Shown: piece after piece, positions 1 to 12,054 of the stretch
Layout: each line of letters opens with the position of its first letter
Position numbering within the stretch: position 1 is the stretch's first letter
Assembly (NCBI GenBank): GCA_021904315.1
Contig: CM038914.1
Location: 1,488,001 to 1,552,000 of the forward strand
Reading direction: 5' to 3'
Source of the DNA: Sphagnum magellanicum
Lineage: Eukaryota > Streptophyta > Sphagnopsida > Sphagnales > Sphagnaceae
Length of the DNA stretch: 64,000 nt
Program-made: the position numbers and the translations under genes
The notes under the pieces: generated by a model
What the model saw: the letters and a program-made list of their open reading frames with translations, nothing else
Database searches by the model: none
What the model was told of the DNA's origin: nothing

Positions 1-574
1 AAATGATTCAAAATTATATGTGATATATGATGTATGCATGGTATATACAAACATTTTAGATGTTGACCATTGAATCAAAATTAAAATGGTTGTAAATTAT
101 TTCATATCTATGTGCATTTTCACTATTAGAATTTAATTTCTTTGTAACCATTATTAAGTTTGTAAATTTTATGGTTTTCATATTCATTAGAAAAAATTTG
201 AAAATCAATGACTGAATTTGTGACTCATTTATAATTGCAATGGACACATGCAACTAAAAATAACCTAGTTGTTTTGGACAAGTGCCATAAGACAATTAGT
301 TGTAAAAGACATGACATGGGCATGAAGTTGAAAGTGTAATCACAAACCTTACAACTAGACTAGAATTTTTCGTCCATTGCCATGGATGATCCTTAGTATG
401 ATGTGTAACCCCAATTTGTGACTACATTTGCGACTGCATTCGAGATAGTCGCATGCTACCAAATGTGCCATTGGTGGTTAGGATTTAACCATGTGGTAAT
501 TTTAAAAAGCTAATGGCCATAAAACATGTGGAAATTTTTCATTTGTTAAATATATATATATTATGGTTATAGTA

Positions 575-640
575 ATTAAATATTTTAATTATATTGATTA
601 AATATTTTAATTATATTGATTAAATATTTTAATTAATTAA
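575..640. repeat. Short tandem repeat, about 22-bp unit, near 3 copies
   Basis: The unit ATTAAATATTTTAATTATATTG repeats almost exactly from 575, ending in AATTAATT. It is purely A/T apart from one G per unit. It looks like local replication slippage inside AT-rich element sequence. Confidence 0.75.
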
Positions 641-984
641 TTATAATGTATCCTAGGCTAAACTGTAATAGGCAACCTATTATAGGCTAGGCTAAGGTAG
701 AATAGGTTAGCTAGCATAGGCTAAGTATGTATGTAGGATCTTATTTATTTTATTGGGGACAAACCTTTTGATTGGCTCATCCCAAATGGCACGTGCATTA
801 TGTTTATAATGCATACCATGAATCTAATCCATTCTTTCATCTACTTATATACTTTACAAATTTGAAGTTGTAGACAAAAGATATGGGACAATTCTAATGA
901 AAGGGAAACACTGCAACACTACCACACTATCACATCCTTTGTCCCATATAAAAACATTATCATATATACTATTTTCATTAACTA

Positions 985-1770
985 TTTACTACTTATCTAC
1001 TTATTATCTACTACCTAGCCTACCTAATAAATTAATATCGTAGCCCACATTTAATAAATTAACTGCTTAACATAATTAATTAATTAATCAATTAATACAA
1101 AAACACTATGACATCCACAAAATAAAATACCTTTTGCTTCACTTATAACCTACCTACCTATTAATAGTTATCCTATTTATTACATACTACCTAGGTTACA
1201 TACCTATTATCTACTACCTAGCCTACTTAACAAATTAATTATCTACCCTACATTTATACATTAATTGTTTAACATAACTAATTATTTTATCAATTAATAT
1301 AAAAACATTATGACATATCCACAAAATAAAATACCTCTTGCTTAATTTACCTACCTATTCACTACCTACTAGTACCTATCCTACTTATTACATACTACCT
1401 AGCCTAACTAATTAATTGACTAAGTACCTAATTAACCTAATTAATTAATTAATTAATATGAAAACATAATCACATATTCACACAATAAACTAATAAACCT
1501 ACTTGCTACCTATATTCCTATTTACTACCTATTACTTAGTTTACCAATTGATTAATGACCTAACCTACCAACTACCTACCTAGTTTACCTAGCCTTACTA
1601 AGATTAACCTTCATACCTAACATATTAGCTACACCTAATAAACTAGCCTACTATTACATATAGATAACTTAGGCTAATTAATTACGTATGCAAGCTAGGC
1701 TAAGCTACCAATGTACATAGGCCTACTTAGTTTAATGTAACCTATTAAGTTTAGTTAGCTTAGTTTACCA
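985..1770. repeat. Degenerate CTACC / TTAATTAA-rich tract
   Basis: Words CCTACCTA, CTACTTA and TTAATTAATTAA recur throughout, with an approximate longer duplication: ACAAAATAAAATACCT appears near 1118 and again near 1320, each followed by a CTACC run. No open reading frame or gene signal is seen. The same CTACC/GGTAG vocabulary recurs at about 10.7-10.9, 17.0-17.9, 28.9-29.1 and 31.26-31.4 kb, mostly inside TIR elements. Confidence 0.6.
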
Positions 1771-2275
1771 ACTAGGTTATAATAGCCTTTTCTAGCAAAC
1801 TATTAGTTATTAGATATTATATCATGGAAAACCCATGGATAATTGTAAAGAAGACCCATGGATTGGTACATTGAAAGGATAATAGTCCAATTGAAATAGC
1901 AAAGTTTCCAATATGTGGTCTATGTTTTTTTGTTCAGGTGATAAAATATACTATTGTAGTTGCAAAGCCTTTCATTTGTAGTTGCAAAAACAACTACGTT
2001 ATCATCCATCAATGAATGCAATCAAAATTGGATGACTTTGTTCACTTTTCATCTACATTTTCAATGAAAATCATATTAGTTGTAAGTTGCAATTGCATCT
2101 ACAACTAAAATTTGGTTCAACCTTTCTTATAGTTCATATGTGACCACAACAAGTTGCAACTACATGGACACATAGGACTAACACACTACTAGTTGTAAAA
2201 TTAGTTGGTTTGGACATTAGTCGCATAGTAGTTGCAAAAATATGGTCAAAATGGACAACATTTCTTCTAGTGATT

Positions 2276-2857
2276 GATGCATTAATAAAATTTTACATTT
2301 TTTTGCATAGGGCTATTCATTATGTATTGTGTTTGTAACCAATGATTTCACTACTTAAAGGACTCTTAAAAGGTCTTGACATATTTATGGGAAAGTTTTC
2401 AAATGCACTTTTAAATAATAATAAAATGCAATATCATTTTTAGTCATAAGAATTGAAACAATTTTTTTCATCATTTATAAATCAAAATTCTAAGAATATT
2501 ATTTTCAAATGACCAACTTAACTACTTCACTCCTTATAATTTTTTTGTCTTTAGTGCCTTTTTGGTTTTTAATAGCGAAAATGCACCCATCTTGACCATT
2601 GTTTACATTTTGATCATTCAATTAGGATGGAACAATTTCAAAGATGGTTACAAGCAATGGTTATTCAATTTTTCTTCAATTTGTAGCAATTGGTGGAGGT
2701 TAAAAGTCAATTGTTTACCAATGTATTAATTTTTATGAAAGTGATATTAGCACATTCAAGAAAACTCAACTATTATGCCGACTACCTTCAACAACAAGTA
2801 CAATGAGAAGGATAATACCCAAAACCAACTAAAAAACAAAAGGATATGAAAAGATAT
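2276..2857. other. AT-rich spacer without recognisable gene
   Basis: Lies between two TIR elements. I see no coding frame, repeat array or RNA gene. It is probably older decayed sequence that received the 968-bp element at its right edge. Confidence 0.5.
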
Positions 2858-3084
2858 CACTACCAAAAATTACATCCAATTCCATTGAAGTTGACCACCC
2901 AACTAGTTGTTGAATGGAAACATTAACACAAAACAATATCCTAGTGGATTTGATTGTCAATTTCCATTGTAGTGGATGTTTAGTGGAAAATTCTTATTAA
3001 ATTGCACTCCTATCTATGTGCCACTAGGGTGCGATGGGAATAATTGTTCATTGATAAAATTTTCACTTGAAGTTTGAAACTTCA

Positions 3085-3300
3085 TGGATCAATGGAAATA
3101 CACAGTTGAAATTGCATAGTGGAAATGCATAATGGAAATTGTAGAGTGGAAATAAATAATGGAAATTACAAAATGAAAATTGCAAAGTGGGAATGCACAA
3201 TGGAAATTGCATAGTGGAAATTGTGAAGTGCAAATGCACAATGGAAATTGCACGGTGGAAATGCATAGTGGAAATGCACAATGGAATGCACATGCAATTT
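3085..3300. repeat. Degenerate array of GTGGAAATGCA / ATGGAAATTGCA units
   Basis: About a dozen imperfect units of roughly 15-17 bp containing TGGAAATTGCATAG or TGGAAATGCACAA lie inside the 968-bp element. The same word GTGGAAATGCA occurs again at 3613-3640. Such subterminal short repeats are often transposase-binding sites in CACTA elements, which is an inference here. Confidence 0.7.
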
Positions 3301-3351
3301 AACTTGTAATTGGATATATGTAATTTGGTACTTGTTATATTACAAAGTAAA

Positions 3352-3418
3352 TGGTAGTTGGATGGCAAAAACCTTGGATCAGTGGTCTCCAAGGAGATCA
3401 AGGTTCAAACCTTGATAC
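3352..3418 (+). other. tRNA-like stretch with B-box-like word inside TIR element
   Basis: GTTGGATGGCAA is followed about 40 bp later by AAGGTTCAAACCTTG, whose core GGTTCAAACC resembles a Pol III B box (GGTTCGANNCC). A very similar arrangement lies at 9348-9412. It cannot be folded by eye into a complete functional tRNA, so it is called tRNA-like, not a tRNA gene. Confidence 0.45.
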
Positions 3419-3828
3419 GAACAATGGAAATTCGGTCAAATGTTGACTTTTACATGTCATATGTTGATCGTATGTTGATTGTACATTGACCATATGTTGA
3501 CCATACAACGATTGTATATAGGTCATATGTTTGGAAAATATGAATAATAATAATAATTTTTTAAAAAAAATTGAAATATCACCACACAAAACCACTATTT
3601 TTACATGAATGACGAATGGAAATGCATAGTGGAAATGCACTAGCCAAGTTCGATGAACCATTGAACAAGTTGTTGGGTGGAATCGCCAGTGGAACTATTG
3701 CCACACAATTCGTTTCCTAGCAATGACCACTAGGGCAAAGTCAATTTCCACTATAGTGGATTTTGGGATTTCCACCCATTGTTGGGTGGAATACACATTG
3801 GAATAGGACATGGTTTCTTGTAGTGTAT

Positions 3829-4384
3829 GAATATTTCAATCAAGATACAAAATTTTGAAATTAATCTTGACCTTAAGCCTATGATTCTAAAATGTATGTC
3901 CATGCATTTTTAATGTCCAAAGATTGGTAGTTCATTACTTGAGGTTCTTCAAGTGGATGTTGGATGGTGATACGTATTGCATGTGTCATACCTTATATTT
4001 ACATTCCAAAAGGCTTGATTTTGACTTATATGATATTGCTTAACACCATTTGATCAACAAGCATTCCAATGAAATGGTTGTTATATAAAAACATTATCCA
4101 TTATAGCCCAATGATCATTTGATACTTACAACTAGCAATATGAGACACATGCACACACAAATCAAAACACAAAAAATTGTGATCAAGATATGTTTGGCCT
4201 TACATGCACAAGGGTTATGATCTTCAAGGAGCATATAATGCACATGTTGTACTCTTGAAAGATTTGATGGGGATAAACCACAACCCAACAAGGACATTTC
4301 ATATGATTTTAACTGTATCTTATTCCTACATTTTGAGGCCCATTCACCATATCGATCCTTGGTAGCATATCTAGACTACTAGGT
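3829..4384. other. Spacer, nothing recognised
   Basis: AT-rich sequence with no convincing coding frame or element end. It joins the 968-bp element to the foldback arrays. Confidence 0.5.
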
Positions 4385-5590
4385 TCCATTACATTTTAGA
4401 ATAACACCATTAAAACATAACCACCATTAGATTAACACCACATGTAAAACAATAACATTAATATTTTAGTATTGTGTAATTCCACATCTAAATAAACTTC
4501 ATGACCAAAACATCAACATTAGATCAATACCACCATTAGGGCAACAACACCATTAAGTTAGCAACATCATTCTAAGCAACACCTATAGAATAAGAACACA
4601 TTCAAGTAATAGGGTAGATGTGAGCTACGGTGATTCACTTTTTGTGTCCTTATGGGCTTTTTACAAAGTGTATTTTATTCAAATGCCACAAATGCATTAT
4701 AAAATCATCAATTTGATAAAAAAAATTATGGATTAAGATTGCCAACTTGAATAAAAATATTTATTGATGGGTGAAATTCAACAAACATACACCAATCATA
4801 TAGTAGTGGACTTTTAAAGTGGACATATGGACTATAATCTAGGTTCTGCATTAACATTCAAATGCATTTTTTGTTATGATTTCATCTCAATATTTTTTAT
4901 AAGGACTCAGTATATGATGCATGATGGAAAGAAATATATGGATTGAAAAAACTCATAACAAAAACTTTAACCAACAAATAACTATGGACTTTTGAATGAC
5001 CAAATTTGGACCTTATTTTCAAAGGTCCCAATCTTGGTCATTTTTTGTTTAATTGATGTTTTTTTCCCTTTAACATGTATGATAAAGAGTTTTCTAGGTG
5101 GGTAGCCTTTCATATGGACTTTATTAATTGATTAATCACCACATAGGGCCCACTCAACATTGGTTTTTAATGTTTCTTTTCCACTCTAGTGTTAATTTTT
5201 CCATTTATATAGACTTTTGGGATTGGAACTAGCCTTGTCGCTTTTGAACCACCCTAACTTGCATCTACCCAACAACATTAATACTTTTAAAATATGATGC
5301 AATACCATTAATCAACATCACAACCAAGATAATAACAACATTATATTAACAACACCATTAGGAAAATAACACCTATAAAACAACAATACCAAATTTAAGG
5401 TAACAATACCATGATCAGTAGCACACATTAATGCAACAACACCATGATTAGCACACCATTGAGGCAATAATAGTTGGAAAGCAACAACACATGAACAACA
5501 ACCACAATAAAATACTTGAATATTGTGCAATACCACTAAATAATGACCAGAATTACAACAAGAAATTAAATCAGCAACATTGAATCATCC
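4385..5590. repeat. Left arm of foldback: degenerate AACAACACCATTA array, split by a MITE
   Basis: Words AACAACACCATTA, AATAACACC and ACCACCATTAG recur at 4385-4611 and again at 5271-5580; a TIR element at 4612-5270 interrupts them. The segment 5490-5545 (...ATTGTGCAATACCACTA) is the reverse complement of sequence at 6825-6875 and again at 6945-6990, so this arm is inverted relative to the array at 5.74-7.02 kb. Transcription through both arms would give a hairpin RNA. Confidence 0.65.
4612..5270. mobile_element. MITE-like element with GGGTAGATG termini (659 bp)
   Basis: The left end GGGTAGATGTGAGCTACGG and the reverse strand of the right end, GGGTAGATGCAAGTTAGGG, form inverted termini of about 30 bp with a few mismatches. 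The interior is AT-rich and non-coding. It sits inside the AACAACACC array, so it inserted after that array formed. The target duplication is unclear, so I do not assign a superfamily. Confidence 0.65.
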
Positions 5591-5739
5591 ATCACATGCA
5601 TTCATCTTTTTTGGATTTGAAATAAATTCAAATCGAACTTTGTCAAACATAAGGTTTAACCACATGTACACTTGTGTGATGAAAACAAATGGATGTAAAC
5701 CACTTAATGGTTTTATTATTTATTCATGTTTTTTTGTTC

Positions 5740-7025
5740 TTATTATAGTTGTTTTTACAAGCTTTCAATGTTGTTGTTAGTTATAGATGTTCTTGTGTTC
5801 CTAGCATCTTGTGTTGTTTGTGTTATTTTTCTTGTAAATGCCCTACTCATGTGTTTTTACTAGGTATAAAGTTGTTATTCTTGTGAAATTATTAACATGT
5901 TTTTTTGTTGTTGTTATTCATGTGTTGTTATTCTATTTGAATGTTGTTGCTTTAAAGAGTGCTATTGATCATAGTGTTACAACCTCCCTAAAGTGTTGAA
6001 CTACCCTAATCATACTTGTGATCATGGTGTTGTTGCCCAAATGTGTGTTACTAATCATGATGTTGTTGTTCTATAAGTATTGTTGCCCTAATGGTGCTAC
6101 TTCAATCATGATGTTATTGGTTCAATGTTTAATATTAATTAAAGTGTTGTTATTTTAATATAGGTGTTGTTGATTTAATGTTGGGTGAAAACAAAATCAA
6201 AGGAACTAAGGGCGCCAAGGTAAAACTCCTTTTCCAACGATTGCACATGACACGTGTCATTTTTGTGTTAGTTTATAACCTAAAATTTTGTATTTTGGAT
6301 ACCCAATCTAACACTGCATGTTAGATATAAATATGTTTTGACTATAAATTGAATTTATATCATATATTATGCATTCATGCCCTTTATGACATAGATATGA
6401 ACTACTTATTGTTGAGGCCACATTTTCAAAATCCATAATTTTCAAGGGCAAAAACAGATTTGAACCAAATGTGTTCAAATTAGTTATTTAAAAAATTTCA
6501 TTAATTCAAGTTATTTTGCCCTTCCAATCATTAATGTTAAAATCCTTTCCAAGTTTTACAAGGAATGGTGCACATTTGGGTAAAAAAAAGGATGTTTGAA
6601 AAAATAAGGACTATCCACTCTTCAAGTTTGAGTGCTTTGAACATGCAAAAATATTTTGATTTGTGTCAAGCTTTGAACATATAAACTTTGCAATTAATGG
6701 AAAATATTCCAAAAACTTTTATGATAATGCAAACTATTATGCTTCCTTTGTGATCTTTCAAACATTAAAAAATGCAATTTTAACTCCTTTGATTGTGTTT
6801 TTACCCTATTGTTATTGTTTTGGTTGTGATGTTGATCTAGTTGTATTGCACAATACTCAAATATTTTAATGTTGTTATTGCTCATGTGTTTTACATGTGT
6901 CACTATTTCAATGGTGTTATTGATTTCATGTTGTTATTATTATGGTCATGATGTTGATATAGTGGTATTGCATAATATTCAAATATTGAACTATTCATTT
7001 GTTGTTGATGTAATGGTGTTGCTAT
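5740..7025. repeat. Right arm of foldback: degenerate TGTTGTTATT array, split by a MITE
   Basis: The array has the complement vocabulary of the left arm: GTTGTTATTC, GTGTTGTTA, AATGGTGTTG. It is interrupted at 6183-6806 by a MITE. GTATTGCACAATACTCAAAT at 6844 and GTATTGCATAATATTCAAAT at 6964 pair with the left arm near 5500-5545 on the opposite strand. Short open frames here follow from the repeat and are not credible genes. Confidence 0.65.
6183..6806. mobile_element. MITE with GGGTGAAAACA termini (624 bp)
   Basis: Left end GGGTGAAAACAAAATCAAAG and the reverse strand of the right end GGGTAAAAACACAATCAAAG make a clear TIR of about 25 bp. Flanks TAATGTT and TATTGTT differ at one base and could be a decayed duplication. 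The element at 18773-19519 has the same ends, so at least two copies are present. It is non-coding, with an AT-rich core. Confidence 0.72.
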
Positions 7026-9347
7026 CCTATTTGTGTAAGTGTTCTATTGAAAACTATGTCCATTTTCACTTAAACCTTCCACCCAACTTTCCACCCAACT
7101 ATCTATTGAATGGAAACACCATCACAAAACATCATGGGTGGATTCAATTGTCAATTTCCATTACACAATGGATGTTTAATGGGCCTTTGATGACCATGTG
7201 TATCATAGAAACATTGGTGTTTTTTGAGGTATTGAGAGGACACCAACTTTTTAAATGAGTGCAAATGATATATTTGTTGTAGCTGGTGCAAGGGAATGTG
7301 CCTTGAAGTAGGAGGCCAACTTGCAAATGGTGATAGATTATTACAATATTTGGCATCAAATGATTCAAAATTTTGTTCAAACTCAATTATTAACAAGTAA
7401 GAGATGTTGAATGCCCCACTTAAAACATTGCATACTTGTGTTCACAATTACCATGTAATGGTATAACCCTTGCAGCTCATTGGTTGTTGTGTGTAGTTGA
7501 AGGTTGAATTACATGATGGAAATTTAATGGGTGCATGGTGGAAGTTTAGTGGGTGCATGTTGGGAGTTTGATGGGAACATGGTTGGCATTTTAGTGGAAA
7601 TGTTGCATTCTGAAGTGTACTATTGTAATTGTGTTCACCTTTATTTCAAATGAAATTTGATTAATTTTATCATGCATGAATGATAGGCATGGCATTAATT
7701 TGCATGGGGTGTTCATGGGTATGTTGTGCATGGTGGGTGGCAAGACAAATTTGGCCTTTGGTTAGTGAACCTAACTTGTTGATTCTCCCCTTTGGATAGG
7801 ACATATGTTTTTCTATAATAAGTTTCCCAAATGAGCAATGGGTTGGCCAAATTGGTGGACATGTGTACATTACTAAAAAAATTGGTGGAAATGTCATGTG
7901 CATGCATTTCCATCATGAGGATGACTCCAAATGTTGGATGGTTGAGTGGAAGCTAACTTAAAGGAACACTATGGGTTTTCTAATATATGCATTTGTTCAA
8001 TTATGCATTGCAACATCCACATGCCAACCATTCCATCATGTCTAACTGTTAGTTTTTGGTTACTTCCAATTTGACATGTTCATATGTTATTGTCTTCCGC
8101 ATGTCTTCTTTGTGAAAGACAATATCATGGGTGGAGACTAGTTAATTGTGATTGAGAAGGAACATCGCAACCATCAATTTGTTAGTGAAACCAAAGCACA
8201 AATGTTAGGGGTTGCACAAAGGTGGGTGAAACAACTATAACCAACATGGAAGTTGATGCTAAGAATGGTGATATTGGCAATGAAGGTGGCAAGGAAAAGG
8301 TTGTGTGAATGGAATCCAACCTTGTTGCATAGCAAGCTAGATCACATGGATTATGAATTAGAATTACGTGATTCAAACCACATCTAGTTTATTCAAAATA
8401 AACTTTTGAGAAAATTACAATACCAAAAATATTATGTGTATAAATTAGTAATTATTTACATTATGTTAATGCTTTATATAAAATTAATTTTTTAAGTAAC
8501 ATAATATTTTCTAATAACTTAAATATTGAAATTTAAGTTATAAAATAATTAGAATTAAAATAAATGAAAATTTATAAATTTTATATTGATTAAATATATG
8601 CTTAAAATGTGGGGAGGTAGAATAAAATATTATATATTATCCTCAAAAATCAAATATTTCCTGGAAAAAATCAATGTTTTTAAAAAATAGGCTTATTAAA
8701 AAATTATGTTATTTGGAAGAATTTGTTTTGAAAACATATTGTTGAAATGTATTAAAGAACCAGATTGAAATGTATTTTCAGTTGAATTAATTGATCTTAT
8801 TTTTCTTAAAGAATTTATATGTATGAAAATCTTGGAAAAATCAATTTAGAATGGAATTTAACTTTTTTAATTTGGAGAAAGTATGAAGAAAATAATAATG
8901 ATTAAAGATTTTTTTTTTGAAGGCACCATTGTTGAAATGTATTAAATTGCAAGTTTCAAATGTATTTTCAATCAAATTAAGTAGTTTTTAAAATTAAAAA
9001 TATTAAAAATGTGTACATCTTGGAAAAATATTCTAAAATGAATTTGTTATTTTTTCATTTGGACGAAGTATGAGAAAGATAATAATGGTTTTAAGAAAGA
9101 ACGAATCTTCAAAACATCATTGATGTTAAAATGTACTAAATCACAAGATTCAAATGAATCTACATTCAAATTATGTATTTCTTTCTTTCTTTAAAATATT
9201 AAAGATGTGTACATCATGGAAATACCTTTTAAATTGAAGTTTATTCATGAGAAAGATAATATCTAAAGTTGGCTTTTGTAAAGCATTTGGAATAAACAGC
9301 ATAATAAATCCAATCATCACTGCACTTGTTTTGTAATAAATGAAATG

Positions 9348-9412
9348 GTTGGATGGCAATGGCAATGCATTATGACCTTGGACTCCAAGGTTCAAACCTT
9401 GGTAAAACTTTG
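9348..9412 (+). other. tRNA-like stretch with B-box-like word
   Basis: GTTGGATGGCAATGGCAATG followed by CTCCAAGGTTCAAACCTTGG at 9383-9402 closely parallels the stretch at 3352-3418. GGTTCAAACC matches a B box except at one position. It ends in a T-rich segment at 9428 that could act as a Pol III terminator, but this is inference. Confidence 0.45.
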
Positions 9413-9438
9413 AAACTTTGAAATGACTTTTTTAATAG

Positions 9439-9483
<45 letters not shown>
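9439..9483. repeat. (TA)n microsatellite
   Basis: An uninterrupted TA dinucleotide run of about 22 units lies just after the tRNA-like stretch. Expect length variation between individuals. Confidence 0.95.
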
Positions 9484-9486
<3 letters not shown>

Positions 9487-9859
9487 CAAAATAATATTTT
9501 TTAAAAATGCCATGTGGCAATTTTTAAGTTGATTAATTCATAGTGAATTCCCTATTAGTGTTTGTTTTAATAGTAAAATGTTGTGGATGTGGACAAGAAT
9601 GAACCAACACCCAGTAGTGCACTAGTTGGCCATTTTGTCCATAGAATGGGCTACATTTCTTCATCTAGTTCTTGACCTTGTGTTAACCCAACATTATACC
9701 ATAATCAACCCTTTTGGGTTGTTGACCTTTGACCCTTTTTCTTTTTGGGTTTTTTTTTCCAACCTTCACCATACTACCCTCCAACCTAGTTACCCTACTA
9801 AGGACCTACATCTTGGCCCCACTTACCAACCCCTTACCTACCTACAGGTCCTATTTTTC

Positions 9860-10690
9860 ATGGTTAAACCCCTCTTTCTTAGCTTTGCCTTTTGGCACAA
9901 CTTCTAATTTTTCTTGGTTAAACCTATGTCTTTTGGCAAGACCTTCATCTTTTCATGGCTAAACTTCTACATGATGACAAAATCTTTATATCTTTTTAAC
10001 TAAAACTCTATCTCTTGGCAAAACTTCTATCTCTTCATGGCAAAACCTTTATCTTTTCATGGAAAAACCTCTAAATGATGACAAAATCTTTATATATTTT
10101 TAACTAAAACTCTATCTCTTGGCAAAACTTTTATCTCTTCATGGCAAAACTTTTACCTTTCAATAAAATCTATATAATTTCTTGGTTAAACCTCTACCTT
10201 TTGACAAAACTTTTAACGTTTTTTAGTTAAACCTTTATCTCTTCATGGCTAAACCACTACACATTAGCAAAAGTTCTATATATTTTAAACTAAACCTCTA
10301 CCATTTAGAAAAACTTTTAACTCTTTCTAGCTAAAACTATGTACCTCTTAGCAAAACCTTTTTTTTCTTAGCTAAATTTTTACTTCTTAATAAAACCTCT
10401 ATCATTTTTTGTTTATGCCTCTACCCCTTGGAAAAAATTTTAATTATTTTAGCTAAACTTATACCTCTTGGCAAAACTTCCATCTTTTTGTGGTTAACTT
10501 CTACCTATTGGCAAAACCTTTAGTTTTTCTTTCTTAAACTTTTATTTTTTTTAAAAACCTTTATTTTTACATGGCTAAACTTTTACTTATTGGAAAAACC
10601 TCTAATTTTTGGTAAAACTTTTAGATTATATTGAATTAACCTAAAGACTACTTTTTCAACAAAATCTTTTAGCAAAACTTTTTAGCTACA
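9860..10690. repeat. Degenerate tandem array, about 22-bp unit (TGGCAAAACTTCTATCTCTT)
   Basis: Units of the form TGGCAAAACTTCTATCTCTT or TGGTTAAACCTCTACC alternate for about 800 bp, with strong drift. A longer internal duplication of about 100 bp is visible: the block starting GATGACAAAATCTTTATAT at 9973 recurs at 10077. It is not coding. An open frame at 9626-9907 just upstream is Phe/Leu/Pro-rich and not credible. Confidence 0.7.
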
Positions 10691-11199
10691 CTATTGACCT
10701 AATTATCTTATTGACCTAGTTACATTATTGACTTAACTTGTTTTTTATTTGTGTACATACCTATTTGAGCACTTAACCACTAGCTTACATACATGATACC
10801 TACTTACTTACCTACCCACCCATGCACTCACCTACCTATCCATCTATTTATTTAGTTTCCTACCTACCCACCCACCTATATTCACCTGCCTACTTATTAG
10901 TTACATATTGTTAATGTTTACTAATGTATGATATACAAAATATGAAGATATTGCACAAATGAGCTAAGAACCAATTTAATCATATTTGACCCCTCAATAA
11001 ATGGTAACCATGAATGCCAGTATTACACATTCAATCAACTTTTGTGACCCATGCATAAACATTGCATATTTTGGTAATTATTGTTAAAAGTTAAAATAGT
11101 TGAAGATCTAATTGCAAAATACAATACCCACATATGAAAACATATGTCATTTTATATACAATACACCTCAATAATTATTACATATTTTGTGACCAAAAT

Positions 11200-11380
11200 G
11201 CAAGAATTTTTTTTCTTTTGAATTCCTATTCCTTTTTTAAATTATTTTTCAATGTCTTTTTTCTTTAAATGTTTTATTTTTCTAATTTCTTTTACTTTTT
11301 TTCCTTCTAAATTTTTATTTTTATTTTCTTGTTTTATTTTTTTTCTAATTTTTAAATTTTTTATCATCATCATCTTTTTC
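11200..11380. repeat. Pyrimidine-rich tract
   Basis: Almost all T and C (TTTTTTTTCTTTT-type runs) on the plus strand for about 170 bp. Open frames over it are low-complexity Phe/Ile or Lys-rich peptides and are rejected as genes. Confidence 0.7.
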
Positions 11381-12054
11381 ATTGACCATGCATTTTGTAT
11401 GCCTAACATTTCAATATTGCACAAACCATCCAGAAAACCAACTAGCATTTTATGCTTCAAATGTGGGTATTGTAAAATTAGTCTAACAAAATTAATGTTT
11501 ATTTTGTGACCCTTATGCAAGTATTTCACATTGAACTTTATGTTTCTAAAATGTTTTTAGTGCAATAATGTAACAACATTGCAATATGTTTCAAACTCAT
11601 ATTTTTAAGGAAAATTCAACAAAATATGAATGCAATGCTCCTATTCAAGGCATGCAAACATAATATAAATGTGATATTACAATTGCAATAAGACAAAACT
11701 TATATGTATTGATGCAAATATCACATCTATTAAAACTTTAAAACATGTCCAAAAAAAGGAAAACATGAATTCCATGCCATTGTTTATGCCAAAGAACCCG
11801 CATAAGATATATATGTTATTTTCTAACCTCAAGAAACCCCTTTTTTAAACTATTTTCATTAGCCACCATGCCATGTGTTCACTGATAAGTTCTTATTGTT
11901 GTAACCACCTTAGTAGCATGTTGATGAGTGTAAAGTTGATAGTGATACAATTGGAGTTGAATGTCATTGGTTACAAATTGGTATTTCATAGTTATTCAAA
12001 TTTTACATCAAGCACATGATACACATAAACATACAAAAAGAAACAAAAGCAATA

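Larger units (their letters stand above)
121..2272. mobile_element. Probable TIR element, left end uncertain
   Basis: The right end reads ...TTTCTTCTAGTG at 2261-2272, which on the other strand is CACTAGAAGAAA, the terminus used by other elements in this window. A possible left end is CACTATTAGAATTT at 121. Subterminal words such as TAGTTGCAA and GGACACAT occur near both sides (about 230-340 and 2080-2245). The flanking triplets are TTT and ATT, so the target duplication is not perfect. No coding capacity is visible. The right end is fairly well supported; the left end could lie elsewhere or outside the window. Confidence 0.33.
2858..3825. mobile_element. CACTA-type non-autonomous element, 968 bp, target duplication TAT
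   Basis: Left terminus CACTACCAAAAATTACATC and right terminus (reverse strand) CACTACAAGAAACCATGTC begin inverted ends of about 45 bp that both run into a CCACCCAAC word. The triplet TAT lies directly outside both ends (2855-2857 and 3826-3828), the 3-bp duplication typical of the CACTA (EnSpm) superfamily. No transposase is encoded, so movement would need a partner element. The interior carries a short GTGGAAATGCA-type array and a tRNA-like stretch. Subterminal sequence matches the ends at 7.04 and 13.36 kb, so this is one family. Confidence 0.85.

Noticed and set aside
3085-3300. CRISPR-like array
   Set aside because: Units are short, degenerate and contiguous without unique spacers, in a plant nuclear context.
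9626-9962. Two overlapping open frames with hydrophobic composition
   Set aside because: Leu/Phe/Thr-rich, overlap in different frames and run into the 22-bp array; no family signal.
11242-11529. Open frames on both strands over the pyrimidine tract
   Set aside because: Lys-rich or Phe/Ile-rich low-complexity translations of the same tract.
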